Assembly: GCA_027943745.1 (NCBI GenBank)
Contig: AP025763.1
Span: 3,658,001-3,722,000 of the forward strand
Length of the DNA stretch: 64,000 bases
Origin: Neptuniibacter victor
GTDB lineage: Bacteria; Pseudomonadota; Gammaproteobacteria; Pseudomonadales; Balneatricaceae
Reading direction: 5' to 3'
A program made the translations under genes and the position numbers. Positions 10,189 through 19,621 of the stretch are shown piece after piece (position 1 is the first letter of the stretch; each line of letters opens with the position of its first letter). The notes below the pieces were generated by a model, which was not told the origin of the DNA, made no database searches, and saw nothing but the letters and a program-made list of their open reading frames with translations.

Positions 10189-11484
10189 ATGTCACCTAGA
10201 ATTGCCCGTAGCCCTGAAGATGCAGTTTCTTCCATTAAGGATGATGAAGCTATCTGGACGCATAACATGGCGGCAACACCAACGGTATTACTTAAAGGCC
10301 TCTCTCAGCACGCCTTATCTTGCCGAAACCTAACGCTCTTACAACTTCATACTGAAGGTGAGGGTGCAGCGTTAATGGTTGCTCCCGAACTACAAGGACA
10401 TCTTCGCTGCCGCTGTTATTTCGTTAGTGCCGTCACTCGCAAAGCGGTACAAAGGGGTGATGCGGACTATGTGCCTATTCTTTTAGCGGAAGTGCCAAAA
10501 CTGATTCGTAGTGGCGAGCAAAGAGTCGATACGGCCATTATTCAAGTTAGCCCGCCAGACAAACATGGTAATTGCTCTTTAGGTATCTCTGTTGAAGCAA
10601 CGCATGCGGCATTAGAAAAAGCGGGTAAGATTATTGCTCATATCAACCCCAATATGCCTCGCACGCATGGGGATGGCATTATCTCCTATAAGAGCTTTCA
10701 TACTGTATATGAAGAATCTGCACCAATCAGCTGTCATGAACCTGCAGTTCAAAGCGATATATATCAGGCAATTGGGCAAAATGTTGCTGCGCTCGTACAA
10801 GACCGTGACTGTATTCAAACTGGTATAGGTGCCATCCCTGATGCTGTACTTGCCTGCCTCGGCGACAGAAAGGACCTGGGCGTACACACCGAGATGTTTT
10901 CAGATGGTGTTTTACCGCTTGTCGAAAAAGGGGTCATCACTGGCGCATATAAGAAGAATCACCCAGGAAAGATTGTCACTAGCTTTGTCATCGGCAGCCA
11001 AAAGCTCTATGACTTTGTCGATGACAACCCCGAAGTACAATTTCTAGATACCGAATATGTAAACGATATGCGTAGTATTCGACGTAACCCACAAGCGATG
11101 TCGATCAACAGCGCCATTCAAGTAGATCTAACCGGACAAGTGTCTGCCGACTCGATGGGTACAAAAATCTACTCAGGTTTCGGCGGCCAAATTGACTTCG
11201 TACGCGGGGCCTCATTATCAGAAGGTGGACGCGGCGTAATCGCGCTTCCCTCTACCGCGGCGGGCGGCACTATCTCACGTATAGCCACCACGTTAAGCGA
11301 TGGTGCAGGTGTCGTGACCACTCGCGCCCATGTTCACTACATTGCGACAGAATACGGCATTGTTAGTTTACGTGGACGCACGCTACGCGAACGCGCGCGC
11401 GACCTGATCGAAATAGCTCACCCGGATTTCCGGGAAGCGCTAAATAGAGAAACCTTTGAAAAATTGCACCTGAACTTAAACTAG
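10189..11484 (+). CDS. Acetyl-CoA hydrolase/transferase family protein (4-hydroxybutyrate CoA-transferase-like)
   Basis: A 431-residue family I CoA-transferase. The catalytic glutamate lies in GVHTEMFSDGV, following the GIGAIPDAVLA loop. The C-terminal signature GFGGQIDFVRGA and the conserved YGIVSLRGRTLRERA segment are present. Members move CoA between acetyl-CoA and acids such as 4-hydroxybutyrate, succinate or propionate. Start ATG 10189 fits the TGGAG site; an upstream ATG at 10177 overlaps that site. It ends in a strong terminator and appears monocistronic. Substrate is not predictable from sequence. Confidence 0.88.
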   Translation: MSPRIARSPEDAVSSIKDDEAIWTHNMAATPTVLLKGLSQHALSCRNLTLLQLHTEGEGAALMVAPELQGHLRCRCYFVSAVTRKAVQRGDADYVPILLAEVPKLIRSGEQRVDTAIIQVSPPDKHGNCSLGISVEATHAALEKAGKIIAHINPNMPRTHGDGIISYKSFHTVYEESAPISCHEPAVQSDIYQAIGQNVAALVQDRDCIQTGIGAIPDAVLACLGDRKDLGVHTEMFSDGVLPLVEKGVITGAYKKNHPGKIVTSFVIGSQKLYDFVDDNPEVQFLDTEYVNDMRSIRRNPQAMSINSAIQVDLTGQVSADSMGTKIYSGFGGQIDFVRGASLSEGGRGVIALPSTAAGGTISRIATTLSDGAGVVTTRAHVHYIATEYGIVSLRGRTLRERARDLIEIAHPDFREALNRETFEKLHLNLN

Positions 11485-11553
11485 AACAACAGCGCATTAG
11501 CAATCTACCATAAGCCTGCAAACAAACCATGCTTGCAGTAGTAGAACATTCGA

Positions 11554-11587
11554 GGGGAAACAGCATAAACTGATTTCCCCTTTTTGT
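11554..11587 (+). terminator. Rho-independent terminator
   Basis: GGGGAAACAG and CTGATTTCCCC form a stem around CATAAA, with one bulged base, followed by TTTTTG. It ends the CoA-transferase gene. A near-identical stem occurs after the binding-protein gene at 19588. Confidence 0.85.
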
Positions 11588-12024
11588 TTTTGGAGCGGGT
11601 AAATAACAAAATCAAAGGCCGATCTAACCGCTAATTTTTCGACTAATCACTTCTCTACTTACACAACAAACAAACTGACTCATCGGCCTCAAATTGAGGC
11701 ATGTTTAAATTTTTTGCACTTTTGGTGCGCCGCAACAAGTCATATGAAATAACAAAACCCCACTTAACTATTTGTAATAAAAGCATTTATCACATCTGGC
11801 ACACCTTCTGCTTTATAACAATCAAGTCAATAAAGACCAGAAAAGACCAAGGCAAAAAAGCACGCGGCAGAGCCACTCTTTAGCCTTAGGTTTTATCAAA
11901 GACTTTATAAAATTTGTTGAGCTATCGCCCTCATGCTACCTAACCCGCTAACCGGGAAATGAGGAATTAGCGCCATAAAAAGCGCACTCAGCATAAGTAA
12001 GCACACTTTACAGGAGAGAGTTTA
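11588..12024. other. Non-coding region before the formate/nitrite channel gene
   Basis: This is the leader of the FNT-kinase-cyanase cluster. It contains a perfect 7-bp palindrome (GCCTCAA, one base, TTGAGGC) at 11686-11700, possibly an operator, and a clear AGGAGAG ribosome site before 12025. A 60-codon open frame at 11701-11883 has no ribosome site and no protein-like character. Confidence 0.5.
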
Positions 12025-12864
12025 ATGGCCTATTTAGAACCGAGTGAGTTCGCAACCAAAATGGTTGATGCCGGTGAACAGAAAATTTTCATGTCCACCA
12101 AAGATACCTTTATTCGTGCATTCATGGCGGGTGCCATTCTGGCCTTAGCTGCGTTTTTCGCGATTACGGTTATAACTAAAACAGGCAGCGTGCTACTGGG
12201 CGCCGTTTTATTCCCTGTTGGTTTCATCATGCTTTACTTGATGAAGTTTGACTTACTGACAGGTGTATTCACATTAGTACCGCTAGCAGTCATAGATAAA
12301 CGCCCTGGCTGTACGATGAATGAATTAATGCGTAACTGGGGCTTAGTATTCCTAGGTAACCTATGTGGCGCATTGATGGTTGCATTCTTTGCTTCTTTTA
12401 TTCTGACTTATGGTTATCAGATTGATGGCGGTGCAGTGGCAGCCAAAGTAAGTGCCATTGGTGAATCACGAACGTTAGGCTATCAAGAACAGGGCGTTCT
12501 AGGTTGGTTCACTATCTTTATCCGCGGCATGCTATGTAACTGGATGGTATCTATGGGTGTTGTCGGCGCAATGATCTCTACCTCTGCAGGCGCCAAAATG
12601 GCTGCGATGTGGATGCCAATCATGCTGTTCTTCTACATGGCCTTTGAGCACTCTATCGTTAACATGTTCCTATTCCCATTCTCTATGATCATGGGTGGTG
12701 ACTTCACTATCATGGAATACCTAATCTGGAACGAAATCCCTACAGCACTAGGTAACTTAGTAGGCGGTTTCTTATTGGTTGGTCTTCCTCTGTATCTGAC
12801 TCACGTTAAAACGAGCAAAGAGAGAAAAGCAAAAGCTAACGGTCATACCGTAGCGGCGCTGTAA
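12025..12864 (+). CDS. Formate/nitrite transporter (FNT) family channel
   Basis: A 279-residue inner-membrane protein with about six transmembrane helices and the FNT pattern (FDLLTGVF near residue 72, NLCGALM near 112, GMLCNWMVSMG near 170, FEHSIVNMF near 208). FNT channels pass small monovalent anions such as formate, nitrite or hydrosulfide. Here the downstream genes are a regulatory kinase/phosphatase and cyanase, so nitrite or cyanate are the likely substrates (inference). The ribosome site AGGAGAG is strong. A 10-bp perfect hairpin follows (12898-12928) before the kinase gene. Confidence 0.9.
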   Translation: MAYLEPSEFATKMVDAGEQKIFMSTKDTFIRAFMAGAILALAAFFAITVITKTGSVLLGAVLFPVGFIMLYLMKFDLLTGVFTLVPLAVIDKRPGCTMNELMRNWGLVFLGNLCGALMVAFFASFILTYGYQIDGGAVAAKVSAIGESRTLGYQEQGVLGWFTIFIRGMLCNWMVSMGVVGAMISTSAGAKMAAMWMPIMLFFYMAFEHSIVNMFLFPFSMIMGGDFTIMEYLIWNEIPTALGNLVGGFLLVGLPLYLTHVKTSKERKAKANGHTVAAL

Positions 12865-12897
12865 AAAGCACAGCACTAATCGCACATCAGTATGATC

Positions 12898-12928
12898 AAC
12901 CCTAGCCGTCTACACGATGGCTAGGGTT
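12898..12928 (+). terminator. Hairpin, probable partial terminator
   Basis: A perfect 10-bp stem (AACCCTAGCC/GGCTAGGGTT) with an 11-base loop but only a weak T-run. It may reduce rather than stop transcription from the channel gene into the kinase gene. Confidence 0.55.
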
Positions 12929-12999
12929 TAGATTTAAGCCAAGCACATTTATCAAACGCTTTGATAACCCCCTTAATACAAAAGAGCAGAGCGGTCCTC

Positions 13000-14742
13000 A
13001 TGAGTAATCAACTTAAGATCAGTACAGGACAGTTCAGTGATAAGGGCCTAAAAGATCTGAATCAAGACTTTCACGGCGCAATCATTCCTCGCGAGCCCCA
13101 ACTGAGCCTAAAAGGTGCTGCAATAGCGCTTGCTGATGGCATCAGCAGTAGCGATGTCAGCCAGGTTGCGAGTGAAACCGCGGTAAAAAGCTTCCTCAGT
13201 GACTATTTTTGTACATCTGATGCTTGGTCTGTTCATCGATCAGGTTTACGAGTCATTGAATCAATTAATGGCTGGTTATCTTCCCAAACCCAACGCTCTG
13301 AAGGGCGTTTCAATAAGGACAAAGGCTTCGTTTGCACCTTCAGTGCAGCCGTTTTCAAAGCCTCCACTGCACATATTTTTCACATCGGTGATAGCCGTAT
13401 ATACCGCTTACGCGAAGAGGGACTTGAACAGCTTACAAAGGACCATCGCTCCTGGATATCTAAAGAAAAAAGTTACCTCAGTCGCGCAATGGGGATCAAT
13501 CTTTCAGTAGAGGTAGATTATCAACCCTTTACGCTGAAACAGGGCGACTACTTTTTGCTTTGTACGGATGGTGTATATGAATACTGCGATACAGGAGATC
13601 TACTTAGCGTTATCAACGCACATCAGAATGACCTAGATAAGGCCGCTGAACAACTCGTCAAAAAGGCGCTTGAAAATGGCAGCGATGATAACCTGACATT
13701 ACAAATTGTCAGAATAGATAAACTACCCGAGATACATGACAGCACCTTACAACAGCAAGTTGATGCTCTGGAACTCCCTCCAGTACTACAAGCGAGGCAA
13801 GAGTTTGATGGTTACTTAATTCTGCGTGAAATGCATGCCAATAGCCGTAGCCATGTTTATCTGGCTGAAGATATTCAGGATAAAACCCGTGTCGTCATCA
13901 AGATCCCTTCGTTTGAATTAAGAAACGACCAAGCCTATTTAGAACGCTTTTTAATAGAAGAGTGGGTAGCACGCCGAATCAATAGTGCTCATGTAATGAA
14001 AGCAGGCTTACAACAACGAAAACGTAACTATCTATACAGCGTTACCGAATTTATTGAAGGCATCACCCTCAAACAGTGGCTAATTGACAACCCGTCTCCG
14101 AGCCTTGATGTTGTTCGAAGCATTATTGAACAAGTCGCTAAAGGGCTACAGGCGATGCACCGGATGGAGATACTCCATCAAGACCTAAAGCCCGATAATG
14201 TGATGATTGACGCCAATGGTACGGTGAAAATAATAGATTTTGGTGGTGTTCGGGTCGCGGGCATTGTTGAAGCAGAAAATACACTAGAACAAGACGACAT
14301 GCAGGGTACTGCACTGTATATGGCGCCCGAGTACTTTATTGGTGAAATCGCTTCAAATCAATCCGATCAATTCTCTCTCGCTGTACTGACTTATCATATG
14401 CTTTCTGGCCGCTTTCCATACGATACCCAGGTTGCAAAAGCTCGAACGGTAGCCGCCCAGAAACGCCTCAAATATCATACGGTTTTAGACGATGAAAGAG
14501 AGATCCCTGCCTGGATAGATCATGCACTGCGTAAAGCGCTGTACCCAAGCCCCTTCAAACGTTACCCTGAAATCAGTGAATTTTTGTTTGACTTAAGACG
14601 GCCTAACACTAAGTTTTTAAGCGACACACGCCCCCCCTTACTCGATCGCAACCCGCTACTCTTTTGGAAAAGTCTTTCCCTTGTACTGGCTATTAGCGTC
14701 GCTGGCTTGCTGATCCACATACAAAACTTGACCCCCAATTAA
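13000..14742 (+). CDS. PP2C phosphatase / Ser-Thr protein kinase fusion with C-terminal membrane anchor
   Basis: A 580-residue bifunctional regulator. The N-terminal PP2C domain (about residues 1-240) shows ALADGISSSD, HIGDSRIYRL, LLCTDGVYEY and GSDDNLTLQ. The kinase domain (about 255-545) has a VVIKIP lysine, HQDLKPDNV catalytic loop, DFGGVR and APEYF; the glycine-rich loop is degenerate. A single hydrophobic helix lies near the C-terminus. Similar fusions sit beside nitrate/nitrite assimilation transporters in pseudomonads. Context suggests it tunes the neighbouring FNT channel or cyanate/nitrite use. Start ATG 13000 is preferred to the TTG at 12961. Cyanase follows 19 bases after the stop. 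Confidence 0.85.
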   Translation: MSNQLKISTGQFSDKGLKDLNQDFHGAIIPREPQLSLKGAAIALADGISSSDVSQVASETAVKSFLSDYFCTSDAWSVHRSGLRVIESINGWLSSQTQRSEGRFNKDKGFVCTFSAAVFKASTAHIFHIGDSRIYRLREEGLEQLTKDHRSWISKEKSYLSRAMGINLSVEVDYQPFTLKQGDYFLLCTDGVYEYCDTGDLLSVINAHQNDLDKAAEQLVKKALENGSDDNLTLQIVRIDKLPEIHDSTLQQQVDALELPPVLQARQEFDGYLILREMHANSRSHVYLAEDIQDKTRVVIKIPSFELRNDQAYLERFLIEEWVARRINSAHVMKAGLQQRKRNYLYSVTEFIEGITLKQWLIDNPSPSLDVVRSIIEQVAKGLQAMHRMEILHQDLKPDNVMIDANGTVKIIDFGGVRVAGIVEAENTLEQDDMQGTALYMAPEYFIGEIASNQSDQFSLAVLTYHMLSGRFPYDTQVAKARTVAAQKRLKYHTVLDDEREIPAWIDHALRKALYPSPFKRYPEISEFLFDLRRPNTKFLSDTRPPLLDRNPLLFWKSLSLVLAISVAGLLIHIQNLTPN

Positions 14743-14761
14743 TACCTAAAGAGGACTCATT

Positions 14762-15211
14762 ATGATCAGTAGCCGAGAAGAAGTAACCGCTCAGATCCTT
14801 GCCCAAAAAGTGGCTAAAGGCATTAAATGGAGCGATGTAGCAACAACGATTGGTTTATCAAAAGAGTGGACCACCGCCGCCTGCTTAGGACAGATGACCT
14901 TCAATAAAGATCAGGCAGCCAAAATAGGCGAAATTTTTGATTTATCCGATGAAGCCATTGCCTGGTTACAAATCGTCCCATACAAAGGCTCGCTTCCAAC
15001 AGCGGTGCCAACAGATCCGTTAATCTACCGTTGGTATGAGGTCGTTAATGTCTATGGCAGTACCATTAAGGAATTGATCCACGAAGAGTTTGGTGATGGC
15101 ATCATGAGCGCCATAGATTTTTCGATGGATATTCAACGTGAAGAGAACCCAAATGGTGATCGCGTTAACGTTGTTCTTTCCGGGAAATTCCTACCGTATA
15201 AAGAATACTAA
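14762..15211 (+). CDS. cynS: Cyanase (cyanate hydratase)
   Basis: A 149-residue protein, close to the usual ~150-156. The helical N-terminal domain precedes the catalytic domain, where the family's Arg and Glu (YRWYEVVNVYG, near residue 96-99) and Ser (AIDFSMDIQ, near residue 122) are present. Cyanase converts cyanate plus bicarbonate to ammonia and CO2, giving nitrogen and detoxification. Ribosome site AAGAGGA is good. Cotranscription with the kinase gene is likely from the 19-base gap. No cynR, cynT or cynX neighbour is visible, so uptake may rely on the FNT channel. Confidence 0.95.
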   Translation: MISSREEVTAQILAQKVAKGIKWSDVATTIGLSKEWTTAACLGQMTFNKDQAAKIGEIFDLSDEAIAWLQIVPYKGSLPTAVPTDPLIYRWYEVVNVYGSTIKELIHEEFGDGIMSAIDFSMDIQREENPNGDRVNVVLSGKFLPYKEY

Positions 15212-15218
15212 TGAATTC

Positions 15219-15247
15219 CGCCGATAATCTTTATCGGCGCGTTTCTA
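15219..15247 (+). terminator. Terminator of the cyanase operon
   Basis: A perfect 9-bp stem CGCCGATAA/TTATCGGCG with a three-base loop, eight bases after the cynS stop, followed by CGTTTCT. Confidence 0.7.
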
Positions 15248-15495
15248 TCTCTCGATAAGGGTAACTATTTGACTGTTCAAATAACGATCGAATTCGAGGT
15301 AATAAAACCAAGCACTCACACCAAAAGACGATGAATACAAAGATGATCGTTTTAAGAAAATGCATTGCTAACTAAACATTTCTCAAAGGAACAACTTCCC
15401 CCTGTGCGATTGAATAGGCGTATCCACTGGTAATTTCATAATCATAAACTAGAGTTTAAAAGCAATCGTGATTTTGATGATGTCAGGAAGTAGTT

Positions 15496-16839
15496 ATGGT
15501 TAACGTTAGTAGTTATTATTATGGAAATATATTCAATAAAACCGCAAACAAAACCCTAGAAAAACTCTCACATCTAATACAACCGAACATCACAGGTTAT
15601 GTCGAAAACTTCTATACAGTTTTATTATCCGATAGCGCCTCTGCACAGTTTCTTAACAATCACCTCGTTGAAATCCGACTAAAAAATCAACTCCAGCAAT
15701 GGTTAAAAGAAACACTGTCCCCTAAACGCGAGGACCAAGTACAGGAGTCATTGAGAGCACACCGTAAAGTTGGAGATGTGCATTCTCGAGTAGAGATTCC
15801 AATGCCTTTAGTCGACACGGGAATGACAATCATCAAGGAACGAGTCATCCAAACTATTTTAGAAAGCAGCCTTCCTCAACAAGAAAAGATTGATGCTGTC
15901 ATTCTAATAAACAAGATACTCGATGCAGCAATTAGCCTGATCAATGAGTCCTATTTACGAGGGAAAGTTGCCCATGAAAGAACATCACAAGAATTCATAA
16001 CCGCATCATCTGCACAAGAACTTGCTTTAGAAATTGAGCGCATTAAAAGTAGTATTTATCAGTGGATGACTTCAAATTTAATTGCTTTTCCTGAAGAGAG
16101 CGAATCATTTACAGAGTCAATAGAACAAAAAGAGTTTGGCTTATGGATAAAACATAAACTTCCTTTAATCGTCACCGATAAAAAAAGATTAAGTAACATT
16201 AACTCGTCACTTTCTTCTGCAGAGCAATATCGTTCGGCCATCCATGCTCAACATGGTAAACCTTGCAACCAAGACTTAAGCGAGCTCAGAAATTCCCTGC
16301 AAGAGTTAATATGGCATCTAACAGAGGAGGCCAATACAAACCTTGCTAAAGAATCCAAAAAAGATGCCCTAACCTCATTACTAGAAAGAAGGTTTTTAGA
16401 CCCCATCCTCCAACAAGAGACCCAAATGTCCATGAACGGAGGGCCTGCCTATTCTTTAATAATGATAGATTTAGATCATTTTAAACGTGTTAATGATGTA
16501 TATGGTCACCAATCTGGCGATGCCGTTCTAAGACAATGCTGCAGAATTATTAAGGAGAATATTCGCTTAACTGATTATGCGTTTAGATATGGTGGAGAAG
16601 AGATGTTAATAATTGTGCCGGAAATGCTAAAAAAAGAGACCGCTTTACTTGCTGAAAGAATACGTAAAGCTATTAATGACACTCCAATCTCGATCTCCGA
16701 TTCAAGAAAAATAAATGTCACCGCATCTTTTGGCATCGCAAGCTTCTCTGGCCACCCAGATTATCAAAACTTGATTAATGAAGCAGACACAAATCTCTAC
16801 GCAGCAAAACAAGCAGGTAGGAACTGCGTTAGATATTAA
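15496..16839 (+). CDS. Globin-coupled diguanylate cyclase (DosC-like)
   Basis: A 447-residue protein. Residues ~10-160 resemble the protoglobin-type haem sensor, with the likely proximal histidine at about residue 96 in VGDVHSRVEIP (His98 in E. coli DosC). A helical middle domain leads to a GGDEF domain (about 280-447) with an active-type GGEEM motif. An RxxD inhibitory site (RLTD) lies five residues before it. It should make c-di-GMP in response to oxygen or another haem ligand. Ribosome site AGGAAG is clear. It stands alone between the cyanase terminator and a binding-protein gene on the other strand. Confidence 0.9.
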   Translation: MVNVSSYYYGNIFNKTANKTLEKLSHLIQPNITGYVENFYTVLLSDSASAQFLNNHLVEIRLKNQLQQWLKETLSPKREDQVQESLRAHRKVGDVHSRVEIPMPLVDTGMTIIKERVIQTILESSLPQQEKIDAVILINKILDAAISLINESYLRGKVAHERTSQEFITASSAQELALEIERIKSSIYQWMTSNLIAFPEESESFTESIEQKEFGLWIKHKLPLIVTDKKRLSNINSSLSSAEQYRSAIHAQHGKPCNQDLSELRNSLQELIWHLTEEANTNLAKESKKDALTSLLERRFLDPILQQETQMSMNGGPAYSLIMIDLDHFKRVNDVYGHQSGDAVLRQCCRIIKENIRLTDYAFRYGGEEMLIIVPEMLKKETALLAERIRKAINDTPISISDSRKINVTASFGIASFSGHPDYQNLINEADTNLYAAKQAGRNCVRY

Positions 16840-17090
16840 TCGGTAGGATTCACCGGTTCAATTCTATTTGCACCAACCAACACTCTCTTCTGAAACAGAG
16901 CGATACGATGAAGGCCATTGTTAACCACCAACATCGATAGAAACTACTTCATGATAACGTTCAATAACACCTGTGATCTAATGCCGGACGGGCATCTAAA
17001 AAATGCCTAAATATAGCCAATCAACCACGTTGAAAAACAAGCAAAAAGTAGCTTTTACAATCCTTCTCGAACATAAATCTGATGTCATTA

Positions 17091-17948
17091 TCAGTTTTCA
17101 CGTAGCATTGATTTTCCACTCAGGAAATTCTGACGTTCACGAATATTTCGAGTCAAAAAATTTTCGTTCAGTGCCTTATCACCATAATAGCGCTGCACGA
17201 TATCCATATAGGTTCCATTTCGTAAGATAATATCAATGCCCTTATTGAACTCTGCGATAAGGTCTTGCTGGCTTTTATGGAACACTAGGCCAATAGGCAC
17301 TTGGTGGATAGACTTTTCTACTGTGCTGAAATGATGATGGAGCCCAGGATACAACGACTTAATCAAGGTCCAACCAGCACTCTCTCCACCTATAGCAAGA
17401 TCAATACGATTAGCATTAAGCACTTTAAAATTTTGCTCCAATGAGCGGAACCAATGGATATTTAATGCGGCTTGAGTCACCACAGGCGTGGTAGAACTAC
17501 CTCGCACATTACCAATCTGTAGATGCTTCAAGTCACTCAATTTATCGTAATCAAGCCCACCCGGAAATCGAGTTTTCTTGTAATACAGCTTAAAATCGAT
17601 ATTAAACAGGTTAACAACTTCAACCGACTGATCCTGGCGATCTTTGATAAACCAGTTAATCGAGCCCAAATTGGCTGGATAGCCCTGAGAAGTAACCGAG
17701 ACTACCGCTCGGCTCATTGGGTAATACGCGAACTTAACATTAACGTTGACCGACTGAAACGCGGCTATGGTTAAGTCACTTGCGACGCCATACCCCTTAC
17801 CAGGAATTTCAACCGACTGAAATAGCGGAGGATATTCAATCGTTGATATTAGAATGTCAGTATGGGCCGTCTTTATCTGGTTTTCTGAAATAGCCGGCCA
17901 GGAAACGATTATCAACAGGGCTAAAACCCCAAATTGCCTCAGCACCAT
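17091..17948 (-). CDS. Periplasmic solute-binding protein, SBP_bac_3 type
   Basis: A 285-residue protein with a signal peptide (cleavage near PAISE) and an extracellular amino-acid-type binding fold: GVASDLTIAAF early, a central NVRGSS segment and NGTYMDIVQRYYG near the end. No permease or ATPase genes adjoin it, so it may act as an orphan binding protein or feed a sensor. ATG 17948 is chosen because AAGGG lies eight bases upstream; GTG 17954 would be too close. Confidence 0.8.
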   Translation of the reverse strand: MVLRQFGVLALLIIVSWPAISENQIKTAHTDILISTIEYPPLFQSVEIPGKGYGVASDLTIAAFQSVNVNVKFAYYPMSRAVVSVTSQGYPANLGSINWFIKDRQDQSVEVVNLFNIDFKLYYKKTRFPGGLDYDKLSDLKHLQIGNVRGSSTTPVVTQAALNIHWFRSLEQNFKVLNANRIDLAIGGESAGWTLIKSLYPGLHHHFSTVEKSIHQVPIGLVFHKSQQDLIAEFNKGIDIILRNGTYMDIVQRYYGDKALNENFLTRNIRERQNFLSGKSMLREN

Positions 17949-17954
17949 GGTCAC

Positions 17955-18535
17955 GCCCTTGTTAGACAGTCTTTGTTATTATTTTTACCGTTCATGAGAC
18001 TTACATTAGATAATATAGTCGACAGCTTCAATCGAAATCTTATTTATGACATCACCCCTAATATCGCGAAAGCACTAAAACAAAAACAGTGGGATCATTC
18101 ACTACGTGAATTCTGAGGACTGTCGCAAGCTTCATTGTCGCGCTTCACTCAGCTTGCCTCTACTCAAGGAGCAAGGGCTAAACCGAGTACCTGATTTGAT
18201 CCGCTAAATTTTCTTTAGTATCACTAAGAATTTATAGGCCGCGAACTTTCAATATCCACACAATCCGTTTTGCACACCCAAACATCCTATTTATGCAAAG
18301 TAATAGGGTTAAACGGATATCAATCATTTCCCAAAGGTAGGGTACTCCTTTATATCCATCACAATTTTTTTCGTACTTTGGTACACTGAAATTACTTAGC
18401 ATTACAAACTTTTTGTAAGCACATGCAGCCCAGTTTATATTTTCCCGAATGACCGACGAAAGGTAGTGGCTTAATTCGTAAATATTCGAACAAATAGTTC
18501 ACTCCCTAAGGGAAAAAACAATAAAGGAATCACTC
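17955..18535. other. Long intergenic region with one copy of a dispersed repeat
   Basis: No gene is supported here. It separates two divergent binding-protein genes. A ~68-bp segment (18091-18158) matches 19831-19898 at roughly two thirds of positions without gaps and shares the exact 10-mer GTCGCAAGCT. The AAAGGAATCACTC before 18536 is the ribosome site of the next gene. Confidence 0.6.
18091..18158. repeat. Dispersed repeat, copy A
   Basis: Aligned without gaps to copy B at 19831-19898. Shared blocks include GGGAT, GTCGCAAGCT and CGCTTC. Both copies are intergenic and flank the glycine-betaine type binding-protein gene. Confidence 0.55.
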
Positions 18536-19528
18536 ATGAAAAAAATGCCACTCGCCATTCTCCCGCTCTTACTTGCAAGTTCTACCGCATTCTCTGCGGA
18601 AGAGTGCGGCAAAGTCACAATTGCTGAGATGAGTTGGAGCTCAGCAACCCTGATGGCTAGCGTCGACAATTTCATCCTTAGACACGGCTATGGCTGTGAT
18701 TCTGAGCTATTACCGGGAGATACTATGGCGACCGGTGCATCGATGATTGAGAAAAGTGAACCTGACATTGCGCCTGAAATGTGGACCAACTCCATGAAGG
18801 AAGCGTTGGAGAAAGGTGTCGCGGAAAAACGCCTGAGATATGCAGGCAAGTCTTTATCTAATGGTGGTGAAGAGGGTTTTTGGGTTCCTGCATACCTCGT
18901 CAAGGAAGACCCAAGCCTCGCTACGATCGAAGGCATCCGAAAGAATGCAAAGCTATTCGAACATCCTGAAGATCCAGATAAATCCGCGTTTTATAACTGC
19001 CCTGCAGGTTGGAATTGCCAGATCAGTGCAGGCAACCTATTCAGAGCACTGAAACTTGAAGATTCCGGTTTCGAAATGATTGATCCAGGTTCAGGTGCGG
19101 GCCTGTCAGGTTCCATTGCTAAGGCCTATGAGCGTAAGGAAGCGTGGTTTGGATATTACTGGTCACCTACCTCAGTGTTAGGTAAATATGAGATGGTGAA
19201 AGTTGATTTTGGTACCGGCGTGAATGAGAAACACCATTTAGAGTGTATTACTCAAGAAGAATGCCTAGACCCTAAACCAGGTATGTATCCAGCAGCAGAA
19301 GCTGTGACCGTTACAACAGAAGACTTTGCCAAGCGTAGTCCTGAAGCATACCAATATCTAGCTACTCGCTCTTATACCAATAAAGAGATGAACGCTCTAT
19401 TGGCCTGGATGGAAGACAATCAGGCCGATGGCCAAACCGTCATGGAATATATCATCGAAGAACACGAAGATATCTGGACTCGTTGGATGTCCCCAGAAAG
19501 AGCGGCTAAAGTTAAAGCTGCGCTTTAG
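18536..19528 (+). CDS. Glycine betaine/choline-type ABC substrate-binding protein (ProX/OpuAC family)
   Basis: A 330-residue periplasmic protein with a signal peptide (cleavage at TAFSA-E). The OpuAC fold is seen in ITIAEMSWSS-like and EPDIAPEMW segments, and in aromatic residues that could form a quaternary-amine cage (W, F and Y in EEGFWVPAY and WFGYYWSPTS). Likely ligands are glycine betaine, proline betaine or choline. The permease and ATPase genes are not adjacent, so it is an orphan here. A strong terminator follows. Confidence 0.88.
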   Translation: MKKMPLAILPLLLASSTAFSAEECGKVTIAEMSWSSATLMASVDNFILRHGYGCDSELLPGDTMATGASMIEKSEPDIAPEMWTNSMKEALEKGVAEKRLRYAGKSLSNGGEEGFWVPAYLVKEDPSLATIEGIRKNAKLFEHPEDPDKSAFYNCPAGWNCQISAGNLFRALKLEDSGFEMIDPGSGAGLSGSIAKAYERKEAWFGYYWSPTSVLGKYEMVKVDFGTGVNEKHHLECITQEECLDPKPGMYPAAEAVTVTTEDFAKRSPEAYQYLATRSYTNKEMNALLAWMEDNQADGQTVMEYIIEEHEDIWTRWMSPERAAKVKAAL

Positions 19529-19587
19529 ATTGGGTTAACAGGTAGGCGGCATCTACAACCCACTACCTAAAAAATAGATAAAACAAA

Positions 19588-19621
19588 GGGGAAGCAGCGT
19601 TGTTACTGATTCCCCTTTTTG
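19588..19621 (+). terminator. Rho-independent terminator
   Basis: GGGGAAGCAG and CTGATTCCCC pair around CGTTGTTA, followed by TTTTTG. It ends the binding-protein gene. Confidence 0.85.

Noticed and set aside
11701-11883. 60-codon open frame in the FNT leader
   Set aside because: No ribosome site, amino-acid composition unlike a protein, and it overlaps likely regulatory DNA.
17003-17230. 75-codon plus-strand frame
   Set aside because: It is mostly antisense to the binding-protein gene and not protein-like.
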